Below the pieces are notes generated by a model. The model had not been told where the DNA came from and made no database searches. It was given only the letters and a program-made list of their open reading frames with translations. Shown piece by piece: positions 21,099 through 32,537 of a stretch of 64,000 nucleotides of DNA. The position numbers were made by a program, and so were the translations under genes. Source of the stretch: Coprinopsis marcescibilis (taxonomy: Eukaryota; Basidiomycota; Agaricomycetes; Agaricales; Psathyrellaceae); assembly GCA_004369085.1 (NCBI GenBank), contig ML210199.1:80713-144712 (forward strand), given 5' to 3'. The stretch's first letter is position 1, and every line of letters starts with the position of its first letter.

Positions 21099-24000
21099 CT
21101 AATTAGTTGAAAATGCGAGATCGCTATCCCAGATCTGAATGATATGATCACTCAACCCAGACGCAATCGCCTTGCCATCTGATGAGATTGCCACAGAGCA
21201 AACCGAGGCTGTGTGTCCCTTCAGCGGCCTCCCCACCTGCTTCCCAGTCTCCACGTCCCAAATTCTGATGGTTTTGTCCTCTGAGCCAGACAAGACTTGT
21301 CTGCCATCAGGTGAAAACACCACAGCATTCACTCAGTTTGTGTGGCCAAACAATGGCTCCCCAACCTGCTGCCCTGACTTCGCATCCCAAATGTGCAGTG
21401 TCCGGTCCCGCGACCCTGACACTATCTTTGACCCATCTGGGGAAACGGCTATACTCAGTACCCAACTTGTGTGTCCTGTCATCTTCACAACCTCCATCCC
21501 TGACCAGATATTCCAGACACAAATAGTGCAATCATGGGAGCCCAATACAATCCTATTTCCGTCATGGGATATCGCGACTGACTGCACCCAGTGTGCATGC
21601 CCTTTCAATGATAGAATAGCTGGCGCTCCAGTTCTCGCATCCCAGACCTGGATCGTCCCATCCCAGAACCCAGCGACGATTTGCGACCCATCAGGCGAAA
21701 TTGCGACCGATAAAATGGCTGTGCTCCCTCTCAACAGCGACGGTGCAACTACCTCTTGTCTCTTTTGCATGTCCCAAATCCGGACCATGCCGTCATGTGA
21801 GCCCGCCACAACTCGCTGGCCGTCAAATGAAACTGCAACGGAGCGAATATAACTCTTGTGCCCTCGCAACGGCTCCCCCACTTCCTGTCCGGTCAATGCA
21901 TCCCAGATCCGAATGGTCCAGTCCCATGAGCCAGAAACAACATGGTTGCAATCCTGTGTGAAAGAAACTGATGGGACAGTGTCTGTGTGCCCTTCTAGCT
22001 GCAGAATGCACACTGTTGACGTTCACAGTAAGTTAACCTTGGCATTGTAAATGGGGGTAGTGGCACTTACTACTGTTGGTGTAAAGTTGCAAGAATCTTT
22101 GTGCTACTCTTTTGTGTTCTTCTGTACCTCCAGTCAGCCAGCTTCCAACGAAACACTTGATCACTGCTTTAGGCACAGCAATGTCACCACAACTGCTGTG
22201 AGATTGCAGAGCTCGATCCAAAAGGAAAAACTTGTTGTCCGAAATCTGCCAGATAGATGATGACCGAGTGGCTGATTGGTTGAGGCCCTGGTCAAGGCCT
22301 TGGTGGCTATCCTCCCCAAGGGCCTCGATGAAAGCCCTGATTATGGCCTGTGATCCGTTCTCTGTGGGTGATCTAGCAATTAGTATGGTCCACGCTGCTG
22401 TATCGCCAGGTTTAATACACACCAAAGCCATTGATTTGCTCAATTAGCGATTTGACATCATCTCCCTTGACAAAACGCTGCACTACAACTCGAGCAGATG
22501 ATAACAGATCCTCGATAAGCCACCTGGCCTTGTTCATGAGACCATCATTTCAAATGGTGTCCCAAAATTGCTTTCGTTCATTCTCGTCCCTTTGAAGCCT
22601 GAGCAGCAACGACCAAGGGCCTGCCAAGGCCAGACGCGCCTGAGGAAGATAAGTGTCCCTTGTCTCATTCACAAGGATGGCAGCGTGGATCTTCTGGCCA
22701 GGATGGATCTTTCTGCTTGCCCAGCAGTGCGGCCTATCGTAACAACATTGTTATAGGAGTGTCCCAGCGATATATGGTGACAGAAAACGAACCTCCGTGA
22801 TAGGACTCGTACATAACGGCCCTCCAGCTGTACAGTGTAGGTCTGCCGCTTAAATGGCAGTAGCTCAAATAAGTGCCACACCCCTGTCAGCGACTCTTTG
22901 ATCTCCACATGCTCCTTGGGCAAAAGCTCACGAGTAAAGTCTTGGGTGCAAAGGCCAGCTACCTTCACCTCAGATACCATCCATCACAGAGGAGGCCTAC
23001 TGCGATCCATGCCCTTGTTCTGTCGGTTACCGCCACCGCTACGAGTTAGATCAGCAAAAAGCCCCAACGATGTAGGACATGCGCCTACATATCAGAATGG
23101 GTTCCAGGGAACCATGCCTCCACGATGTGTGGTGGCTCAGTGTCTTTCGTCTCCCTGCTTTTTTTTTCGCAACATAGGAATCAGTTAGTTATCATAGCCA
23201 GACTGAGAAAGGCAATAACATACAGTTGTCTGCTTGGGTTCTCCTGCTTAGCGCTCTCATCCTTCTTCCTCCTGTCGACAGGCGAGCCTCCCCATGCGTA
23301 TTCCGGGAGAAACTTAACCCTCCGCTCATCCAATGCCAGTGCATGGCGAAAATAGCACACATGTTGCATGCCCTTGGTGGTCCCTGGAAGTACATGTTTT
23401 CCACGTGCGATACCGATGGAGGAGACGGTATCCCTGACATTACTGGAACGTATGAGAAAGTTGATCGAGATTGACCTATGTGTACAACTTACCATGCTCC
23501 AATGAAATGAACCTTCACTTCATGTGAGAATGCCTTCTTAAATCTCTCGGTCTTTGAGACATGCTCGCTCGTGCCAACTTTCTGGACCCGCTGTGGTTCA
23601 TCTCTGGATCAAGCGTAGAGCTGGTAGGCGCTGCAAGATTGGATTTGATCAATATCAATTCACCTGAATATTCACGCAAATAGATGTAAACTGTATGTAC
23701 ATACAAAGGAATCTGCATCTCATTTCCTTTGTAAATTAGGCCAACCTGGTGACAAATTGGTGAATACATGTGTCAATCACATTGGGTATAGAGTCTCACC
23801 TGGTCAATCATAGCGGAGAGGGCGCGAACTTGAAAGGCTCCTCTAGAGAAACCTGCCATTGCGTCAATGGTGTTGAATAAAGTGGGACCCATGGGGCATT
23901 TAGTAAACTCACCGAAGAGATAAATGCAATCCCTGTCCCTGTAGTTCTCTGCAAGCCATCCATAAGCCCCCAGTAAAGTCTTTTCAAAGTTCCTAGGAAG

Positions 24001-24653
24001 AAAAGTATCAGAACCCGAGCAAGAAAGAACAACATGAATGGAACGAACCAAGCAATGGCGAGATCAATTTTGTGGAATATGACCTGGAGCCAATATCTTG
24101 GTGACCTCCAATGCAGTTCGGCATACGTGCCAATCCCACTGTTGTACCAAGTGAGCTGCTCGTCATCAGAGCCTTTCAGTAATAGGTTGTATAGCTCGAT
24201 GACATTCGTATTCTACAAACGAAAGGTAAGCACAATTCAAGTTTAATGGGCGTTGAACTCTCGAACCTGATTGCCAAACTGGTTAGCCATGCCATCGATG
24301 CAGATGATGAGGTTGCGGCCTTTTTTAAGATGGTCACCACAAGTTCCCATCATGATCTTGACTTTGGGAGGGGTATTTTCCTCCTGACTGTCCCCACCCT
24401 TTAGGGTGATAGTAGGGTCTACGGTAACGTCGAAATTGGGAGCAGCCCTTGTGCAACAGCAGCACCCGTTGCAAGGCAACTTTGCATTATCAGGCTCTGG
24501 GGCTGCCTTCATATGAGGCTCGATGGTAATGTCACCATCGTCTGTGGCCCTGGAGGGGACTAAGGAAAGGTTGAGGCCGTATCATCTTCGTTGAGAGAGT
24601 GAAACCATACCATGACCTTCTTCAGCATCGTCACCTACAACTGCCTTGTCCAT
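21099..24653 (-). pseudogene. DUF2235 hydrolase-WD40 fusion gene, broken
   Basis: The start at 24653 opens MDKAVVGDDAEEGH, splices over a short intron, and runs into a Cys-rich NGCCCCTR stretch. DUF2235 (T6SS phospholipase-like alpha/beta hydrolase) follows: NLIICIDGMANQFG, NTNVIELYNLL, YNSGIGTYAE, then the nucleophile elbow GFSRGAFQVRALS made by splicing out about 23860-23920. WDTVSSIG, RHALALDERRVKFLPEYAWGG, FPGTHSD, NRQNKGMDRSRPPL and WHLFELLPFKRQTY complete the domain. A linker of about 200 residues precedes at least seven WD40 repeats (22013-21105). TGA at 22983-22985 replaces the Arg expected in PPLRWMV, and TGA at 21333-21335 lies in the WD40 part where GHTNWVNAV is expected. Without readthrough the protein stops inside DUF2235. 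An effector-plus-sensor design is an inference; no NACHT P-loop was seen. Confidence 0.75.
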
Positions 24654-25393
24654 AGCATGTTCCGAGGTTGAAGGGCATATAACGAACAGACTTAGAGGAC
24701 TCAGGAAATGGGTATTGCAACCAACTGATGCTGGGCTGTGATATAAAGAACTCTCAGTGTACCATGTTGGTACCACGACCTCTCAGAGCAAGAGGTGGCA
24801 GATCCATCGATCTTGGAATATGTTCCCACAGAGGCCCCCCCCCCCATATATGGGAATCTGCGTGTCGTGTTTGGCACAGGCTTCTGTGGCACTCCAGCAA
24901 AAGTCGAGCACAACCCTTCAACTGTTCGCTCATTTTCCTCAGAACCTTCTCTCAAACTGATCAAAGACAGATCTTGACTGCCTGGCCCTGATAACCCTGC
25001 TGTCTACGCTCCCCTAGAGATAGGTTGGTTTCTGCTCCCTGACCTGCCGAGCAATGCTGCCTCGGAGTGTTTCGATCCCCATCACTTGCGTTCAGATCCA
25101 CTCCTGGCTGATTTGCCACCTCTTGTCTCAGAGCGACACTTGCCAACACGTTCCTGCCATGCTGTATGTTGCCAGTATTCATCTCTGACGCCCTGTATGA
25201 CCTCTCCATTGATGAATATCAGAATGGAACAGTCACAGGGCGATGCTTGACATATGGCACCCAGCATGCAGGTGACTTTGCCTCAGGCTTGTATCCTGTT
25301 GCTCAGGAATACAAACATTCCCAATCAGGATGCCTCCTAGGATACACAACTCGGCTTAGATATCATTCGCAGCTAACCATTGAGTACATACAC
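24654..25393. other. intergenic 5' of the DUF2235 gene
   Basis: Overlapping small ORFs occur on both strands, but none is convincing. A C-run (ccccccccc near 24835-24843) is the only striking local feature. This is the likely promoter side of the DUF2235-WD40 gene. Confidence 0.35.
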
Positions 25394-25401
25394 TGCTGGC
25401 A

Positions 25402-26015
25402 CAGGATTATAGTGCAGGCCTCAAAATGTTTTCAAAATGTTTGACTAAAGTTTACATCCCGAAATTGCATTTTGGATGGGTCAAAAGGTTAGATTCCAGG
25501 GTCAAGCAAAATACTCGAGAAAGATTACATTTTGTCATTATTTAGACCTCTTACAGAATGTTAAGTTTAGGATGTATTTTGAAGTCACCTGTACAGAGCC
25601 AATACACATAATTCCGCCCAAATTTGTACTGAGATCTACGCAGAATTTCACGTTGTCCAAAATGTTGATTTCAATATTTAACTTGTGTGACCTCTCAAAA
25701 TGTGGCTTTCGGGCTATAAATGATACATATGGGAAACATTTTGAGCAAAATGCCATATCTATCATTTGACGGGCCATAAAATTATACATTTCTATTGTCT
25801 CTAAATTGAGCCAGAACATAGAGTATGGGACCAACATCGGAAGAGACAATATTCGTGCTATAAATAACATACCGCACGAGTTTGGCGCGAGTCTCTATTG
25901 TTACAGTTCTTGAGATTCTACCCGTTTCAGAAGGTTTCAAATCAGGTGTCTGTAAATGATTGGTAAACTAGGTAACATTTAGTCAAAAGTTTTTGCAACG
26001 TTCACTATAATCCCT
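25402..26015. mobile_element. 614-bp hAT-like MITE
   Basis: The left end reads CAGGATTATAGTG and the reverse complement of the right end reads AGGGATTATAGTG. Weaker pairing goes further in (gactaaagtttac with gactaaatgttac). The 8-bp direct repeat TGCTGGCA flanks it exactly (25394-25401 and 26016-26023). Eight-base duplications and a CAGG-type end fit the hAT superfamily; KDZ elements also make 8-bp duplications. The interior is AT-rich with no transposase. Confidence 0.8.
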
Positions 26016-26084
26016 TGCTGGCAGTGATAGGTCACAGATGGACCTCGAGGCTGGGTTGTAGTCTTACTACTCAGAACATGCGGT

Positions 26085-27833
26085 GCACTTACCTATATTC
26101 CCCTCGTCCCCGATATAGAAGGCGATTGATGAGGAACAACGGAAGGCCTATATAACGACTTACAACGGCTTACGCCTTGTCACAAGCCACCAACAACAAC
26201 AATCATAAATGCCGCTCACACTTCGGTCCACACTTCCAATGCTGATGAAGCGATCCTAAAGAGCGAGGAGTATCGGCAACTAAACGGAGCGTTGATCGGT
26301 AAGTAAAAGGTATCACTAGAGCAGTAGAGACAGGCTTACTAGGCGGTTGATATGTGCAACGTGCAGCGTTCGATGGAGAGGTTTTCAACGGCGATAAACA
26401 CCAAGGTGGCCCGGGTATGCAAGGTTTCTTTAAGCGCATCAAAGGTATCAAGCGTCCCGTTGAGCCCATAGAACATGGGGCAGAAGAATGCCCCATAGTC
26501 ATTGTGTAAGTAGATCCTCCATTGTGATATCGAGGTCCGGCCGTTCATCCAATTTCGCGAGTAGGGTGATGGGTCTGACTGGCGCTGGGAAGAGCAAGGT
26601 AACACCTTACGTCGCAGAGCGTTTAAGCCTGGCATTGCATCGATGAACTGAAGTAGCATCTAGCTGATCAACGATTACGCTGAAGAGACCCTGGCCGTAG
26701 TAGGACACAAGCAAGCGTCGCAGACGAAGGAAACTAAGGGTTATGGCTTCTCTATTCCAGGCGGAAAACGCCTGGTTCTGGTCGATACACCTGGTTCCAA
26801 CGATACCATGGGGTCAGGCATAGACAGGTTGGAAGGCATTGCGGGTTGGATGGCAGAGAGGTGCGCATTGTATCTTATTATATCCCACCCTACTAAGAAA
26901 GAAGTAAATTGTGATTAGGTACAAGGAGGGAACCCCAATCGCCGGCGTCATATACCTATACGATGCATCCAGTAATCGCGTCAAGACCTTAATGCGCAAC
27001 GACTTCACGATATTCCAGAAGTTATGCGGGCCCGATTACTTTCGTCGAGTGTTCATTGCGCTGTCACATTGCGATTACATCAGTACGAAAACTCTGGAGG
27101 ACAGAACGCAGGAGTTGAAGAACTTATTATGGAAAGATGTACTCGGCGGAGGGGGCTCGGTTTGGGCTCTTACTGCCGACCACGACTCGGCGACGCGTAA
27201 GGTAGAAGTACGCGAGCTCGTTCATTTCGTTGCAGCCAGTCACATTCTAAGCCTGGACGTTGCAAGACCACTGGCCATTCAGAGGGAGCTCGTTGACTTC
27301 CAAATGACACTTGCCAAGACTGAAGCTGGCAAACAAGCGACTGGGCACGTGCACACCCTTGAGGAGTACTTGAAACATTTGGAGGAGCGGAAGACAGGTA
27401 CATACGGCACTCGCGAGCTCGAACTGCAGATGAATCAGATCAGAAGCGATCTGGAGAAACTGGCTCCTCTGAGCCACCAGCTGTTAAAGGCGTTGTTGAT
27501 CTGAGAAATCGGTCAATTATCTCTTTTCTCCACCCGTAAGTCTTACTCTTACACTCGCTGCAAAGGCTTGACGGACCTCTTACCTTAGACCCTTACTAAG
27601 GTCGTCTGACAGATCATGCGAGGAATATGCCTTCAATATGTATATTATTTAATTGCGGTGACGGACATGAACCAGCACGTCCGAACCTCCAGTACTACAC
27701 CACCAGTGTAATAAACGACGTCCAGCATCGCTAATACAAGCCCAATCCAGTCTCCTATCCTCATCCGGCCTTGTTCGTCGCAGCGGGGGCCCAAACCCGG
27801 TAACGACGAGGCCAAGCCGGACACGAATGAGCC
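26085..27833 (+). repeat. segmental duplication, copy 2
   Basis: Matches 5290-7117 from the promoter through the 3' flank. Unlike copy 1 it continues without a break into 27834-28010, so it preserves the pre-insertion order of the locus. Confidence 0.85.
26209..27504 (+). pseudogene. P-loop GTPase-like protein, copy 2, damaged 5' end
   Basis: Exons 2-5 of copy 1 are all present: about 26367-26505, 26565-26598 (P-loop VMGLTGAGKSK), 26664-26860 (LVDTPGSND) and 26919-27504. Exon 1 has an internal in-frame deletion of about 75 bases and then an 8-bp insertion (acacttcc, a near repeat of neighbouring sequence). The frame from the ATG at 26209 therefore stops after 16 codons. An in-frame ATG at 26417 in exon 2 could still start a shorter protein that keeps the P-loop and the whole G-domain. 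The tail has HVHTLEEYLKHLEERK, with four extra residues relative to copy 1. It may be a pseudogene or a gene with a shifted start. Confidence 0.65.
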
Positions 27834-27957
27834 AGCTACCGGGCACTGATGGGCCTAACCTGTCGCATGTGTATAGCTTCGACGTGAGCAGACGATTTAG
27901 CAAAGACCCCTTAAAACGTAGCAGAGCACCAGCATCAGATGATTCCATAAAGACAGG

Positions 27958-28428
27958 TTATGGGGACTCACCGAGGCATGACCCGAAGATTGTACCGCAG
28001 AAAGTCCTCTGCACGCTCTTCGACTTCTTGTTATCGTCGGGATCGTTCTGCGAATAACGAGAGGAAGCACTGCTCATCGGGCTTCTAGGTGTCAAAGGCA
28101 AAGTGCTGGTCGGGGATGGGGTCTCTCTGGAATTAGAATGCGCCAGAGGAACCTGCATCTGCGGCTGTCTCTGCATTTGCTGCGCCTGCCGCTGGTCCTC
28201 AAATTCCTTCCATGCCCTTCGCTGCTTCTCCAAGGGGTACCTCGGAACCCTGGAGCCGGTCTTGGGAGTGGCCAAAGCAATGTCCGATAAGGCAAAGGGC
28301 TGGTAGCTGGAAGAAGAATTTGAAGGAACTGGTGCGAAGGGCGGTAGCGAAAGAGGGCTAGGTCGTCGAGGGACGAAGTGACGGTGGTCCATGGGAGATA
28401 CAGGTGGGCTGCTGAGCATTTGTGACAT
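27958..28428 (-). CDS. low-complexity hypothetical protein
   Basis: I chose the start MSQMLSSPPVSPMDHRHF (28428); the same frame is open up to 28584, so a longer form is possible. The protein is about 156 residues. It is Pro/Ser-rich, with a short more conserved-looking core (FALSDIALATPKTGSRVPRY followed by PLEKQRRAWKEFEDQRQ), a Gln-rich stretch, and a Ser-rich tail ending GTIFGSCLGESP. A good GT donor (CTCGgtgagt) lies just before the stop, so a further exon cannot be excluded. The last exon is duplicated as a fragment at 20644-20800. No known domain was recognised. Confidence 0.55.
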   Translation of the reverse strand: MSQMLSSPPVSPMDHRHFVPRRPSPLSLPPFAPVPSNSSSSYQPFALSDIALATPKTGSRVPRYPLEKQRRAWKEFEDQRQAQQMQRQPQMQVPLAHSNSRETPSPTSTLPLTPRSPMSSASSRYSQNDPDDNKKSKSVQRTFCGTIFGSCLGESP

Positions 28429-29025
28429 GGTTGGGGGAGACGTTGTGGGCGCTTGTTGTTTCTTTGGGCTGTGGGAGGTCGATATCGCCAGGATATTATC
28501 ACCAGGATAAGTTCGATGGAAGGCAAGAAGTCCGGATGCTGACACTGTGCTTTTATTTGACTCGGGCTGTGCTATCCGCATCACTTGGTGACGGGCGCTG
28601 CTGATGGCAACACGGCACTCGCCGTGATCTCGTATTGCACCGATAATAGAGGTCGGAGGTACTCAGTATCCTCCATATCTTATCACACTCAATGGTCAGT
28701 GAGGCTGCAACAGGTAGTCGATCAGCGAAAGTTGGTATATTGGAACTCAAACGCATAGTATAGAATAGATGAGGAAAAGCATAGGCTCCACGATTGAGCT
28801 GGTAAGAGGGGCATAATCATAGCGTATGTAGCAGAATGGTAGGCATATGTAGAGTATAGGGCATAAGCAGAGAAATAGAGACAATACACAGGAATAGAAG
28901 CTAGCACAAATAAATTATAAAATAAAGATAGGTCCGGGAAGTGAATTGTTCGAGAAACAATATGTCCATTGAGCAGTAACAGATGCGATGTTTTTGGTTA
29001 GAAGAAAACAGCAATGGAAACCTCT
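28429..29025. other. intergenic
   Basis: AT-rich spacer, likely the promoter of the gene ending at 27958 and the 3' region of the gene starting at 30342. Repeated tat/cat-type short motifs occur around 28800-28870, with nothing more. Confidence 0.35.
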
Positions 29026-30342
29026 TTAGGTCCCCTTTGACCTAGTTGTAAGACTTTTAGCCCTGTTACGCATGAATAAACCGACTTTTCCGAAGAAGGT
29101 TTTAGGCTGAGCTTGCGCTACATCGTCTTCGTCTGTCCAGTTGGAGAACCTGGACCCGAGCATTTGCTCTTGATAGTGCTCGGCCGGAATTGGAGGTAGA
29201 GGCGTGTCCCGGATGAAACGCCTGATGTCAGCTTGGGCCATGCTGCCACCTGGGGCTCCAGAGGAGGTATTGGCACTGCGGGAGGACGAAGGATAGGGAT
29301 CCATCCGATCTTTGTGGCGAGAAGGGCCAGCGCGAGCATTGGCGGTGGGCGTCTGTGCGTAGACTCCCGCATTCGGACGCCGACTTGAGCGAAGCGACTG
29401 AGTCTCTGTGGAAGGAGGCCGCCTACGGAGTATTGGGAGGTTGACAGAGCGAGCAGAGTGCGAGTCAGTGTCGACACCAGGCAGATTATAATGTGCAGTT
29501 CCATATGTCTTCGCCTTTCCAGTGTCGATCCGATGCGGGCGGATATGGGCAGGGAGCGCGCTTATTGGATGATGGGGAACCGTTGGGCTAGAGGACGGGA
29601 AGTGTACATCTCGAGAGCCATGAATGAAAACGTCTCGTCCATCTGTATCTGATGCGGCAGACTTATGTTCAGAAGTAGAAATGGGCTCAATACGATATGG
29701 GCGTGCATCTGGAGACCTCGATGCATGCAATTTGGATGAAGATGGAGACTTAGGTGGAGGTGTTGTAGACCGGGTGGTGGCATTTCTCACTGATTGGGAG
29801 TACACTGATGCTGGTGTGGGTACAGGAGCTCTGCGAGGTGAAACATCCCTCGGGGCGTCTTTGTAGCGCGAACGACTAGGTTTGGAGGGTTTCTTGGTGG
29901 GACTGGAGGAACCAGTAATTTCGATCACCTCTCCGTCTGTTCCATGCACAGTGATGGCGCTATAGCTTCCAGTGGGGACAATGACTGCCTGAGATGTAAG
30001 AATTACACCATGCGTGAGTGCGGGAGAGGACCGAGACGCCGCTTGAGACCTGTAAACCGTCCCAGCTTCAGGATTGGTTGGAGCAACAGTAGCTTTACTC
30101 GGTCGGGTGCTTTGAGTATTACTAGAAACTTTGGAACTACCGGTCGTCCGAGTCCCTTTTGAATACTTGGCTGCTCTATTAGCTTCTTGAATAGATGTGG
30201 GAGTTCTGAGAGAGAATTCGTCGGAGGTACGAGAAGAACCACGAATAATGACTGGGACGCTGGTGCTAGAAGGAGTCTGCGAAGTGCTATTGGCCCATGC
30301 TCCGGCGCCTTTGCCCCTTGGTCTGTATTTGTTCTCGTCCAT
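29026..30342 (-). CDS. Ser/Pro-rich disordered protein
   Basis: A single-exon ORF of 438 residues that opens MDENKYRPRGKGAGAWANST. Most of it is Ser, Thr, Pro and Arg-rich and probably disordered, with repeated SRSP/RRAP-like patches. Two parts look more ordered: residues about 108-145 (GVILTSQAVIVPTGSYSAIT, then VHGTDGEVIEITGSS), and the C-terminal part from about 370 (ADIRRFIRDTPLPPIPAEHY, and TFFGKVGLFMRNRAKSLTTR). The amphipathic basic C-terminus could bind membrane or another protein. No domain was recognised. An intron-free reading frame of this size is unusual beside its intron-rich neighbours. Confidence 0.7.
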   Translation of the reverse strand: MDENKYRPRGKGAGAWANSTSQTPSSTSVPVIIRGSSRTSDEFSLRTPTSIQEANRAAKYSKGTRTTGSSKVSSNTQSTRPSKATVAPTNPEAGTVYRSQAASRSSPALTHGVILTSQAVIVPTGSYSAITVHGTDGEVIEITGSSSPTKKPSKPSRSRYKDAPRDVSPRRAPVPTPASVYSQSVRNATTRSTTPPPKSPSSSKLHASRSPDARPYRIEPISTSEHKSAASDTDGRDVFIHGSRDVHFPSSSPTVPHHPISALPAHIRPHRIDTGKAKTYGTAHYNLPGVDTDSHSARSVNLPILRRRPPSTETQSLRSSRRPNAGVYAQTPTANARAGPSRHKDRMDPYPSSSRSANTSSGAPGGSMAQADIRRFIRDTPLPPIPAEHYQEQMLGSRFSNWTDEDDVAQAQPKTFFGKVGLFMRNRAKSLTTRSKGT

Positions 30343-31595
30343 GTTGCGAGTGTGGGTAAGAAGGGTTGATAGTAGGGGTTCTTTGTGGGTAGCTGTAAGA
30401 TGAGTGCGGGGGTTTAGATGGTAGATATTGAGAGATATTTCCTTTGACTTTATACTGGGACTTCTTACAGCAGTGGCTCAGTGCGCGGTCTAAGCATATG
30501 TAGGAAACGAATGGCAAACTGGACCAAGTGGTGCTAAGCGCCATCACATCCGTCGCGATGAAACAAGGCTTGGACCATCCCACTGCTAACTACCCGCTTT
30601 AGGCAATGATTAGTGAGTAATGCGCTTGGCCCGCCTTTCTCGTAGGTAATTGGTGGAAAGCATGGTACGGCAAAATTGCCACAGTTCGCCGAATTCAACA
30701 TCCATCACTGCCTACCCCCACTCATTCGAGAGGATGGCGGTCTGGTAAGTGATGATAAGTAGTGCAGAGGCCCGTAATCAAGCATGGATACGGCGAAAAC
30801 AGCTGCTCGCCGCTCCCGTGGCTTTTTAAAGATTAAAGAGTCGCACATAAGCGGATAAAGCTAAGAGTATTAAAGGGACATCAATTTGCGTCAAATGCTG
30901 CTGTATTCACTCTTCAATCTTCAGCTCCCTATGTACTTGTAAGATTGGCACTGGAAATCAGGATCGTCAGGAACGCGGGGGTCGGCGAGGACGTTCGGCA
31001 TTACCCGAACGAATTCAAACGGAGAATGAATCTTTGATATTAGTTCCCGCCGCACGAAAATTGTTTCTATCATCATCGATGCAGCATTCAGTGCTGCACT
31101 CTGCAACCGCATATCACGATTGTCAGAGTAACGGAGCGATGAAAGAACGACATTTCTCTGTTATTTCGCGCTTGACAACTCACAGACTTATTGATGAAGT
31201 TGAAATACCGCAAGGAACACAATCCACCGATCCAACCGCAACCCTCGCAAACCTAAACTCGTTTCCCAGCCACGGCTGTAGAAACGTGTTTTTCACGGTA
31301 CCTTTCATATGTCGTGTTGTAGCTTATGACTTTCAGAACTACGAATTCATTGGTGTTTGAATTCATGCTACGGATCCCATGACCTTATCAAAGGCAACTG
31401 TCGTGCGTATTGGGCGTGGTTTGTAATGATTCACTGACTATTACCGTGTTGGGAGTCTCGCCTTTAATGTCCAGCTTTCGATCTTGCGGTATGCCAGGAG
31501 CATGCGCCTGGCAGCCTTGCACCCAGAAAAGGTATGAATAGCGAGGATGTGTGGTGTTTGGAAGCCATTATCGCGCATTCTTACCTTCTTGTGCA
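30343..31595. other. intergenic, divergent promoters
   Basis: A stretch of about 1.25 kb between the divergent genes at 30342 and 31596. Small ORFs are present but unsupported. It presumably contains both promoters. Confidence 0.4.
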
Positions 31596-32214
31596 ATGAC
31601 TACACAAGTCGCACCCGAACGCCCAAAGAGCTCCCGCTCTCGGTCTGGAGACACCCAGGACTCTCGAATCGCCAACTGGATCAGCGAAACCAACCGCCTC
31701 ACGCCGTCAGCCCCACCTCCTCCCACGTTGTCATCCAAACACAAGCAGAGTGCATGGCCGCAGAAGCGTCGCATCCGACTCACTAGCTTATCCAACCCTG
31801 CTCGACGGGTCCATCGAGCCAGCTTGAAGCGCCACGAGCGACAAGGCGCTCTCGATGCCAGCACTCAGTCGAGTCCAACCCCCGACCCTGCCGACAGTGG
31901 CTCACGCACCCCTTACCCAGCCATTGTGTTGTTAATATCATGTTTCGGGATTTCCGCAATTCTACCTTCTTTGCTAGTCCTACTGGCTTTTGCCGCGTTC
32001 ATCACCTTTGCCCCTGGGCTGATAGATGACGGCAACAGAAATATATGTGTGAGCACGATCACATTGTTGTCGGTTTATCCGACTTATTTCAATAATGCAG
32101 GATGTGAAGCCTAATCCGTTTAGTGCAGAATTGGACGAAACAGATGGCCTTGAAGGGACCTCGACAGAAGGTACTCGCACTGAAAGCCAAAAGACCAAGC
32201 GGAAGCGATTATGA
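31596..32214 (+). CDS. small single-pass membrane protein
   Basis: Two exons, 31596-32048 and 32101-32214, join in frame (NRNIC then DVKPNPF) over a 52-nt intron. The protein is about 188 residues. The N-terminal 110 residues are hydrophilic, Ser/Pro/Arg-rich and probably cytosolic. One strongly hydrophobic stretch (AIVLLISCFGISAILPSLL, continuing VLLAFAAFITF) at about residue 110-140 is long enough for one or two passes. The C-terminus is charged and ends KTKRKRL. It is not recognised as a known family. The topology suggests an endomembrane or plasma-membrane adaptor, but that is inference. Confidence 0.65.
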
Positions 32215-32537
32215 ATGTTTTCCGACGGCCACAATTTAGCTCCCAGTTTCTTCTATGTCACTCCATGTATTCTCCCCACTATGATTATGATTACCTCTTT
32301 CCCTTTTCTTTACCTCTTTCAATTCACACCATCGCAATGCCATCGGTGAACCCGATGGAAGCAACTCATTTCCTTTGAACGGTTGTCCTGACTCCTGTGG
32401 AACGCTCTTGGCGAGTTGAGCGCGACGTGCTCTTGACTTCCTTGGGCATTTTTACCCAACCCGGGTCAGATGCGGCGAAAGCCCTTATTCTCGAATCAAG
32501 AACCATCGAAACCCATTCTCAAACACGACCCAGAACA

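Noticed and set aside
24701..24991. N-terminal extension of the DUF2235 gene
   Set aside because: The frame reads through a C-run and lacks a splice link to MDKAVVGDD, which has a good start and intron.
25166..25444. ORF of 92 codons running into the hAT-like MITE
   Set aside because: It crosses the 8-bp duplication into the element, so it cannot be an old gene.
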